Shown: piece by piece, positions 7,064-11,944 of the stretch | Numbering within the stretch: the first letter of the stretch is position 1 | Layout of the letters: every line of letters starts with the position of its first letter | Origin: CAZNKU01 sp964573775 | Lineage (GTDB): Bacteria; Bacillota; Clostridia; Monoglobales; Firm-18 | Assembly: GCA_964573775.1 (NCBI GenBank) | Contig: CAZNKU010000041.1 | Coordinates: 1 to 11,944 of the forward strand | Direction of reading: 5' to 3' | DNA: 11,944 nucleotides | Translations under genes and position numbers: made by a program | The notes under the pieces: model-generated | What the model was told of the DNA's origin: nothing | What the model saw: only the letters and a program-made list of their open reading frames with translations | Database searches by the model: none

Positions 7064-7800
7064 AGGTATTTCTCCCTTTTTTCTTTCATCTTACCGCAGG
7101 ACATTTTGCCCTCTGGACAAGGACCTGATACGCAAGGCGGACCTGCATATTTAAACAGTGTAGGTGCAACCTCTTTTACAAGCTTTAACATTTCGTCAGC
7201 CATAGCGCGTATTTCCCACTGTGCACGTTCACAGCAACGGTGGTGAAACATATTCATTAAAGAACGTACGTTAAAGGTCATGACAATCTTGGTTTCACAG
7301 GCATTCGGAAGTACAAAGCGGGCATCTTCAATAGCAAGCTTTTCAGCCGCCTTTTCAGCCATACCGCCGTCCACATATTTTTTCTTCAAAATTTCAGCAA
7401 TATCGTCATACTGCTTTTGCAAATATTCCATAGTTTCGATATATTTTTTTGATGCAACCTCGTCATCCTTTATTGCAGGAGGTACAATGTACTGAAACTG
7501 ACCTTCAGTAACATATCTTTGAGATTTTACTGAATAGCTTGCAATACGGTGACGTGTAATCTGTGCCAAAAGTGCACGACTTACACCCTCTATACCGAAT
7601 GTAAAGGTTACGTGTTCTGTGGGGCTTTCGTGTCCTAAATCCATAAGTCTCTTAATAAAGCTTTCTGTCTTTTCGGCATCAAGCCCTTCATGTATATGCT
7701 CAATATCCGATGAAGAATAGCAAAGCTTGGCAGCTGTAGCTATTATTCTTTCGGGGTTTTCAGTATGCGCAAGTAATTTAACTTTCAAATTTGCTTCCAT
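7057..7800 (-). CDS. thyX: Flavin-dependent thymidylate synthase ThyX
   Basis: A 247-residue ThyX, which methylates dUMP to dTMP using methylenetetrahydrofolate as carbon donor and FAD/NADPH for reduction. The diagnostic ThyX motif RHRxxxxxxxS is complete: R83-H84-R85 through S93 (RHRIASYSVKSQRY). Other family segments are HESPTEHVTFTF (57-68) and the conserved C-terminal block NMFHHRCCERAQWEIR (183-198), which holds dUMP-contacting Arg residues. A Cys-rich tail (C223, C228, C235, C247) is seen in several clostridial members; its role is unclear. A GAGAGG site precedes the ATG by about 10 nt. The gene lies 14 nt after wecG and overlaps tmk. Presence of ThyX suggests that this organism may not rely on ThyA/DHFR-coupled synthesis, but ThyA could exist elsewhere. 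Confidence 0.97.
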   Translation of the reverse strand: MEANLKVKLLAHTENPERIIATAAKLCYSSSDIEHIHEGLDAEKTESFIKRLMDLGHESPTEHVTFTFGIEGVSRALLAQITRHRIASYSVKSQRYVTEGQFQYIVPPAIKDDEVASKKYIETMEYLQKQYDDIAEILKKKYVDGGMAEKAAEKLAIEDARFVLPNACETKIVMTFNVRSLMNMFHHRCCERAQWEIRAMADEMLKLVKEVAPTLFKYAGPPCVSGPCPEGKMSCGKMKEKREKYLC

Positions 7801-7814
7801 GACTTTTTAACCTC

Positions 7815-8525
7815 TCAATCCTTGTACTTTCTTCCGTTAAACAAAACGTCAAATATAAAAACAGGTAATTTAATAACCCTTGGTATTCTCTTTTTAGGCT
7901 CTTTAAGTGTTCTGTACAGCCATTCAAGGCAAAGCTTCTGGTATATTTTCGGTGCACGTTCGACTACACCTGCCAGAACGTCAAGAGAACCGCCTGCACC
8001 TATACTTATGGGTACATTAAGCTTTTCAAGATTTTTGTATATCCACTTTTCCTGCTTTGGTGCACCGAGGCACACAACCAGCACGTCAGGCTTTTTATCT
8101 AAAATATCGTTTATAATTTCTTCGTCCTCACCGTCTTTAAAATAACCGTGATGACAGCCTACAACGTCAACGCCCTGTGCCTTCATATTTTCCATAGCCT
8201 TTTCCGCCACTCCGGGCTTACCGCCAAAGAAATAAAAGCTGTGGTTTGTCTTTAAAAGTTCACATACAAAGTCAAAACCGGGTACACGTTCCTGAACGGG
8301 ATTTCTTCGTATTTTAGACGCTATAACCACACCGATACCGTCAGGTAAAACAAGGTCAGAGGAATTGATTATATGCTTTAGCGCCTCATCTTTTTTGCAT
8401 TCTAAAATAATTTCAGGGTTAGGAGTAACCACCATATGTGGTTTCCCATCAAAAAAAGTTTCCGCCCTTTCTACCGCCTGCGCCATAGTAAGCTTATTCA
8501 CTTTTACACCAAGTATATTTACCAT
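7815..8525 (-). CDS. WecG/TagA/CpsF-family glycosyltransferase
   Basis: A 236-residue GT26 glycosyltransferase. Family members transfer N-acetylmannosamine or N-acetylmannosaminuronic acid to lipid-linked GlcNAc in wall teichoic acid (TagA) or enterobacterial common antigen (WecG). Seen here are VVTPNPEI (32-39, Thr34 corresponding to the conserved active-site Thr), LVLPDGIGVV (58-67, Asp62 as candidate catalytic base), QERVPG (78-83), FYFFGGKPGVAE (97-108), LGAPKQEKW (153-161) and GAGGSLDVLAG (177-187). The C-terminal basic segment (about 206-236) matches the membrane-association tail of TagA. Start chosen at 8525 because AGGAG (8534-8538) is 8 nt upstream; the frame is open for 34 more codons through the structured element, but no ribosome site supports them. 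No other teichoic-acid genes are visible, so the sugar product is undetermined. It is the first gene after the operon promoter. Confidence 0.92.
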   Translation of the reverse strand: MVNILGVKVNKLTMAQAVERAETFFDGKPHMVVTPNPEIILECKKDEALKHIINSSDLVLPDGIGVVIASKIRRNPVQERVPGFDFVCELLKTNHSFYFFGGKPGVAEKAMENMKAQGVDVVGCHHGYFKDGEDEEIINDILDKKPDVLVVCLGAPKQEKWIYKNLEKLNVPISIGAGGSLDVLAGVVERAPKIYQKLCLEWLYRTLKEPKKRIPRVIKLPVFIFDVLFNGRKYKD

Positions 8526-8533
8526 TAAAAACA

Positions 8534-8538
8534 CTCCT
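8534..8538 (-). promoter_or_regulatory. Ribosome-binding site fixing the wecG-type gene start
   Basis: AGGAG on the minus strand with an 8-nt spacer to ATG at 8525. It lies only 4 nt beyond the inner edge of the structured element, so the terminal stem of that element would not itself occlude it. Confidence 0.85.
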
Positions 8539-8542
8539 GTCA

Positions 8543-8821
8543 TTAAGCACACGAGAGTTGAACCACGCATGGTTTTAAAATGACAATTTGTGTTAATAAT
8601 GCGTAAAATCCCTTGAAAATACGTCAAGTATTCCCTGCGAAATTTTACTTTTCTAAACTCAAATTGGCTATTTTAAAACTCTTCGACCTTAAATGCAAAG
8701 AAATTTTGTGCAATTTCTATGCGGAGGACGAAGGAAGGCTGACGCCTTGCAAGGACGACAAATTGAAAGTGTGCAAATTTATAAATTTAAGGCATACGGA
8801 GTTCGACTCTCGTGTGCTTAA
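8543..8821. repeat. 279-bp structured element with terminal inverted repeats (MITE-like or leader RNA)
   Basis: The ends 8543-8563 and 8801-8821 are inverted copies matching at 20 of 21 positions. After a 2-nt interruption the match continues as 8566-8571 with 8793-8798 (5 of 6). Inside, two further stem-loop domains are visible. One pairs 8572-8581 with 8670-8679 (10 perfect pairs), then 8584-8590 with 8660-8666 (7), then 8603-8609 with 8642-8648 (7), topped by 8612-8616 with 8624-8628. The other pairs 8687-8694 with 8785-8792 (8) and contains small hairpins 8735-8739/8744-8748 and 8700-8705/8712-8717. The whole can fold as a three-way junction. Both outer edges end in TTAA, which could be a duplicated target or part of the repeat. 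No protein-coding signal is seen. It occupies nearly all of the gap between the LUD gene and the wecG-type gene. A mobile non-autonomous repeat and a structured 5' leader RNA are both compatible. Confidence 0.8.
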
Positions 8822-8828
8822 CTGTATT

Positions 8829-8857
8829 ATTATATCATAATATGTAGTGTTTTGCAA
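8829..8857 (-). promoter_or_regulatory. Sigma-A-type promoter for the nine-gene operon
   Basis: On the minus strand there is a -35 box TTGCAA (8852-8857), a 17-nt spacer and a perfect -10 box TATAAT (8829-8834). The expected transcription start is at 8822-8823, one or two bases before the inverted-repeat element begins, so the element would form the first 279 nt of the transcript. The -35 box begins only 2 nt after the stop codon of the LUD gene. No intrinsic terminator separates them, so read-through from the LUD gene is also possible. Confidence 0.82.
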
Positions 8858-8859
8858 GT

Positions 8860-9501
8860 TTAATAACCCAGTGGCTCATTTATTAAAATAACATTTATTC
8901 TTCCAACGTGCTTCTGTTTTGAGCTTACAAGATAACTTCTGCAAAGTCTATCGGGAGAATCACAACCCTTTCCGATACCGCCCTCCATATCCACGCAATG
9001 TCCCTTAACTGCACAGAAGGTTTTGCAGCTTAGTCTTACTGCATTTTTAGGTGCGGCAACTGTTTTAACACGCTTTACAGCATCATCTAGTGTAGGTACA
9101 ATTTTATTGACACCCACAAGCATTATAACCTTTTTAGGACCGTAAGCTATTGCTGCCACACGGTTTGCGTGTCCGTCTACGTTATAAAGCTCACCTTCTT
9201 CTGTTACAGCATTTGTACTGCAAAAATATGCATCAACGCCCATAGACTTTATAAAAACTTCATCAATTTGTTCCTGAGTATATCCGGGAGTAAATCTGTC
9301 ATAAAAAGTATATTTTCCACCTCTGAGATAGTCTAAAACACCAAGCTCACCTAAGGTAACAGAACCGCCTACCGCAACGGTAGCACCTTCTTTTACCATT
9401 GTTTCTATTAAAGGAATAACCTCTTCCTTAGTTTCAACATAAAATGCATTCATGTTATTCTTTTCAAGATTTTTCATTGTCTTTTCAACCCTTGTGTTCA
9501 T
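8860..9501 (-). CDS. LUD-domain (LutC/DUF162-like) protein
   Basis: A 213-residue single LUD-domain protein, the fold found in LutC and part of LutB, where it serves lactate utilisation. Recognisable segments are VAVGGSVTLGELG (42-54), DRFTPGY (68-74), CSTNAVTEEGELYNVDG (94-110), ANRVAAIAYGPKKV (112-125) and VGVNKIV (129-135). A cysteine-rich stretch follows (C159, C163, C169, C180, C187, ending CDSPDRLCR), which suggests metal or Fe-S binding and is common in clostridial stand-alone members. No lutA or lutB neighbour is present, so a lactate role is not supported and the substrate is unknown. The start at 9501 has GAGGTGG (9507-9513) 5 nt upstream; a GTG at 9510 falls inside that ribosome site and is rejected. 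It is divergent from the germination operon. Confidence 0.88.
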   Translation of the reverse strand: MNTRVEKTMKNLEKNNMNAFYVETKEEVIPLIETMVKEGATVAVGGSVTLGELGVLDYLRGGKYTFYDRFTPGYTQEQIDEVFIKSMGVDAYFCSTNAVTEEGELYNVDGHANRVAAIAYGPKKVIMLVGVNKIVPTLDDAVKRVKTVAAPKNAVRLSCKTFCAVKGHCVDMEGGIGKGCDSPDRLCRSYLVSSKQKHVGRINVILINEPLGY

Positions 9502-9519
9502 AAAAACCACCTCATTTTA

Positions 9520-9548
9520 ATTGTATATCATTTTTTCAAATTATTCAA
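9520..9548 (-). promoter_or_regulatory. Possible promoter for the LUD-domain gene
   Basis: Minus-strand TTGAAT (9543-9548), 17-nt spacer, TACAAT (9520-9525). The boxes match the sigma-A consensus at 4 and 5 of 6 positions. The predicted start near 9513 would fall at the edge of the Shine-Dalgarno, leaving an unusually short leader of about 12 nt, so this is tentative in a very AT-rich region. Confidence 0.4.
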
Positions 9549-9601
9549 TACATATTTTAGCAACTAACGGAAAAAATACAAATACAACAGGGAGGAATAT
9601 T

Positions 9602-11095
9602 ATGAAAATTTCATCTCACATTGAAACTAACCTTGAGCATATAAAATCAGTAATGTCCATACCCCTTAGTGCTGATGCAATTTTAAGGGAATTTGCAATA
9701 ATTATAAACGACAAAAAGTATAAGGCATTCCTCATATATTACGAGGGTATGGTGGTAAGTACCCGTATAGATGACTTTATAATGCAGTCTATGCACCTTA
9801 TTCCCCCAAAAGGTAACGATGATATTAAAACCACAATAGCCGAACAGTTGCTTTCATCAAATCAGCTTAAAATGTTTGAAAGCTTTGAAGATGTTTTCAA
9901 TATGGTAAACTACGGCGGATGTGCTGTGTTTGTAGATACCGTAAACTGTGCATTTTTACTTGATGTAAAGGGGTGGGAACGCCGTGGAGTATCCGACCCA
10001 GTAAGCGAGAATGTAATCAGGGGAGCACAGGAAGGTTTTACAGGAACAATAAGAATAAACACAGGTATGGTACGTCGTCTTGTAAGGCAGGAAAAGCTTA
10101 TATGCGAAGGCTTTCAGCTTGGCAAAAAAAGCAAAACACCATGTAACCTTATGTATATAAAGGGACTTGCAGACAACAAAACAGTTTCAGAAATACGCCG
10201 AAGAATAAACTCTATAGATACAGATGTGATTACAGATTCAGGCGAACTCGAACAATTGCTTGAGGACTTTTCTTTTTTTCCGTCACCGCAGATTATAGCC
10301 ACGGAAAGACCTGACCGTACAGCAACGGCACTTATGGAGGGTAAGGTTGCGATAGCTTTAGACGGAACACCCTTTATTCTTATACTGCCAATAAACGCAT
10401 TTGAGCTTATACACACTCCTGAGGATAAGGCATTACGTTTTCCCTATGCAAATCTGGTACGTGTTATGCGTATAATTTCGCTGTTTATATCACTTTTACT
10501 GCCTGCAGTATTTGTGGCAATGTGCAATTTTCATCAGGAATCCATACCCGTGCATCTGCTTTTTGCAATTTCGGCATCAAGGCGTAGTGTGCCATTTACA
10601 CTTATGACAGAGCTTATACTTTTTGAAATAGCATTTGAAATAATACGAGAAGCAAGTATACGCATACCGTCATCTGCGGGAAATGCAATGGGTATTATAG
10701 GCGGTCTTATAATAGGACAAGCAGCAATAGAGGCAAACATCGTAAGCCCTATAGTTATAATTATAGTTGCACTTACGGGTGTATGTTCATTTACAATACC
10801 CAACTATTCACTTACCTTTGCATACAGAATAATTAAGTACATTTACATTCTGCTGGGGGCAACCTGCGGATTTTTAGGTATAACCCTTGGAATGATAATA
10901 CACCTTGTTATACTTTGTAATTTGCAATCCATAGGTGTTCCGTTTCTTGCACCTTTTTCAGACAGTACCCAAAACACATACGGCAGACTTTTTGTAAAAC
11001 CAATATGGCAAAGGTATTCTTTTAAAAGACCGCGAAAATGGGCAAGAGGAACAAACAGCACTAAAACACCTATTAAAAAAACACAGATTGAATAG
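9602..11095 (+). CDS. gerAA: Spore germinant receptor A subunit (GerAA/GerBA/GerKA family)
   Basis: A 497-residue GerA-family protein, the A subunit of the inner-membrane germinant receptor in dormant spores. It has a soluble N-terminal domain (about 1-285) with family segments ERRGVSDPVSENVIRGAQEG (126-145; relatives usually have RGPxEGF), QIIATERPDRT (230-240) and EGKVAIALDGTPFILILP (246-263). The membrane domain (about 286-450) has several helices and the conserved stretch IPSSAGNAMGIIGGLIIGQA (355-374). The tail (about 465-497) is basic and hydrophilic. The start at 9602 has AGGGAGG (9589-9595) at 6 nt; an in-frame ATG at 9521 lacks such a site. Expression would be expected in the forespore (sigma-G), but I could not pick a convincing sigma-G promoter in the upstream AT-rich gap. 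It is followed 12 nt later by the B subunit gene. Confidence 0.95.
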   Translation: MKISSHIETNLEHIKSVMSIPLSADAILREFAIIINDKKYKAFLIYYEGMVVSTRIDDFIMQSMHLIPPKGNDDIKTTIAEQLLSSNQLKMFESFEDVFNMVNYGGCAVFVDTVNCAFLLDVKGWERRGVSDPVSENVIRGAQEGFTGTIRINTGMVRRLVRQEKLICEGFQLGKKSKTPCNLMYIKGLADNKTVSEIRRRINSIDTDVITDSGELEQLLEDFSFFPSPQIIATERPDRTATALMEGKVAIALDGTPFILILPINAFELIHTPEDKALRFPYANLVRVMRIISLFISLLLPAVFVAMCNFHQESIPVHLLFAISASRRSVPFTLMTELILFEIAFEIIREASIRIPSSAGNAMGIIGGLIIGQAAIEANIVSPIVIIIVALTGVCSFTIPNYSLTFAYRIIKYIYILLGATCGFLGITLGMIIHLVILCNLQSIGVPFLAPFSDSTQNTYGRLFVKPIWQRYSFKRPRKWARGTNSTKTPIKKTQIE

Positions 11096-11107
11096 GCAGG
11101 CGATACA

Positions 11108-11944
11108 TTGGAAACTTCGACAAAATTCAGTAATACCGAAATTGTATTTGTAATTTCAAACCTGGTAATATCAAAACTTTTTTTGGTTTATCCCTCTGCC
11201 TTTGCCGCACTTGGTGCTTCTGCAAGTCTGTTACTTGCTGTAGCCACATCGGTTGTGGGATTTGTATTTATGATTTTATTTGGCAGATTGTTAAAAAACA
11301 AGCCTGATATTTCAGCAATTTTAAAAAACAAAAGTTTACGTATAATATTTTCCATACTTTTAATATCCCTTTTCATATGCAATCAGGGATACTTTGTACG
11401 CAGTGTGTCCGAAAGTCTTAAAATAAGCATACTACCCAAATCACCGTTGTTTTTTATAACATTCATATACATTGCAGGGGTGGTTATATGTGCTCATACA
11501 GGACTTAAAGCCATAGTAAGGGCACATTCATTTGTGACACCCTTTACAATTGTACTTGTAATATTTTTAGTTATATCTTCAGTGGGGAATTTTGATTTTT
11601 ACAATCTGTTTCCCATAATGGGTAACGGTTATGGCATGTTTTTATACCTGCCACTGTTGCTTGCATATTTTGCAGATTTTATAATTTTACTTTTTATTTT
11701 GCCCTTCGCATCTGACAAATCGAATGCAAAAAAAATAGTGTACCCGTCATATATAATATCCTCCGTTGTACTTATAGCAGTAATAGGAATATACACTCTT
11801 GTAATTCCAAACAGTGCATCGGATAAGTTTTTTATACCTGTTTACAGGGTTGCACAGTATATAAACTTCCAAAGTTTTATGGCAAGAATGGAATCTGTTT
11901 TCACAATAGGATGGATGCTAAGCTATTTTCTTACCTCCTCTACC
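11108..11944 (+). CDS. gerAB: Spore germinant receptor B subunit (GerAB family permease), cut by the window edge
   Basis: An open frame of 279 codons running off the right edge, about three quarters of a normal GerAB (roughly 360 residues). The predicted start is the TTG at 11108, giving METSTKFSNTEIVFVISNLV, which resembles GerAB N-termini. AGG-containing sequence (11098-11101) lies about 7 nt upstream. In this frame the only codons between the TAG stop of the A subunit (11093-11095) and this TTG are not starts, so TTG is the natural choice. The protein is hydrophobic throughout, with repeated membrane helices as in the APC-type transporter fold. It includes the segments CNQGYFVRSVSESLK and NFYDF-like residues before NLFPIMGNG, typical of GerAB loops. 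GerAB subunits bind the germinant (shown for L-alanine in Bacillus). A C subunit gene is expected further right. Confidence 0.88.
   Translation, partial: METSTKFSNTEIVFVISNLVISKLFLVYPSAFAALGASASLLLAVATSVVGFVFMILFGRLLKNKPDISAILKNKSLRIIFSILLISLFICNQGYFVRSVSESLKISILPKSPLFFITFIYIAGVVICAHTGLKAIVRAHSFVTPFTIVLVIFLVISSVGNFDFYNLFPIMGNGYGMFLYLPLLLAYFADFIILLFILPFASDKSNAKKIVYPSYIISSVVLIAVIGIYTLVIPNSASDKFFIPVYRVAQYINFQSFMARMESVFTIGWMLSYFLTSST

Noticed and set aside
7815..8525. Teichoic-acid or surface-polysaccharide biosynthesis locus
   Set aside because: Only one glycosyltransferase is present, with housekeeping nucleotide and tRNA genes around it; no partner genes support a glycan cluster.
8543..8821. 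tRNA gene or T-box/riboswitch in the structured element
   Set aside because: Only the T-loop-like nonamer is present; no acceptor stem, anticodon arm or D arm fits. I see no T-box antiterminator motif, no terminator hairpin before the wecG-type gene and no known aptamer core.
8613..8840. 75-codon plus-strand open frame across the structured element, and the in-frame 34-codon upstream extension of the wecG-type gene through it
   Set aside because: Neither has a usable ribosome site, and both sit in inverted-repeat sequence. The wecG family N-terminus begins at the well-supported ATG at 8525.
9521..9601. Upstream in-frame ATG extension of gerAA and a sigma-G promoter (CATATTTTA near 9551)
   Set aside because: The extension has no ribosome site, whereas AGGGAGG lies 6 nt before 9602. 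The sigma-G-like -10 has no matching -35 at suitable spacing, so I did not list it.

Overview
The window looks like a chromosomal segment from an AT-rich, endospore-forming Clostridia species (Firmicutes). Supporting points are strong AGGAG-type ribosome-binding sites, near-consensus sigma-A promoters, a gerA-type germinant-receptor operon, and a Bacillus/Clostridia-style mltG - trmR - U32 peptidase neighbourhood. Genus cannot be set from the sequence alone.

Layout, in minus-strand transcription order. At about 9.5 kb a LUD-domain protein (8860-9501) is read leftward. Directly after its stop codon lies a very good sigma-A promoter (8829-8857). It is followed by a 279-bp element (8543-8821) with near-perfect inverted ends and two internal stem-loops. 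Then comes a tightly packed run of nine genes: wecG/tagA-type glycosyltransferase, thyX, thymidylate kinase, a soluble DUF2156 protein, a DJ-1/PfpI protein, a CPBP membrane protease-family protein, mltG, a TrmR-like tRNA methyltransferase and a TrhP-like U32 peptidase. Gaps within this run are 14 nt or less and four junctions overlap or nearly touch, so it is probably one operon. A tenth minus-strand gene, a secreted/membrane protein with a strongly acidic tail (117-971), has its own consensus promoter (1005-1033). It ends at a perfect 16-bp hairpin terminator (63-98).

On the plus strand, divergent from the LUD gene, is a germinant-receptor operon: a GerAA-type subunit (9602-11095) followed by a GerAB-type permease subunit. 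The second gene starts at a TTG (11108) and runs off the right edge.

Functionally, thyX and tmk make and phosphorylate dTMP. MltG trims nascent peptidoglycan, and WecG/TagA-type enzymes work in surface-glycan synthesis. The TrmR/TrhP pair is predicted to make the wobble modification 5-methoxyuridine in tRNA. The most unusual item is the 279-bp structured element. Its outer edge coincides with the predicted transcription start of the operon, and its inner edge stops just before the wecG ribosome-binding site. It could be a MITE-like mobile repeat inserted in a 5' untranslated region or a structured leader RNA. Removing it in silico leaves a normal short leader, which favours insertion.
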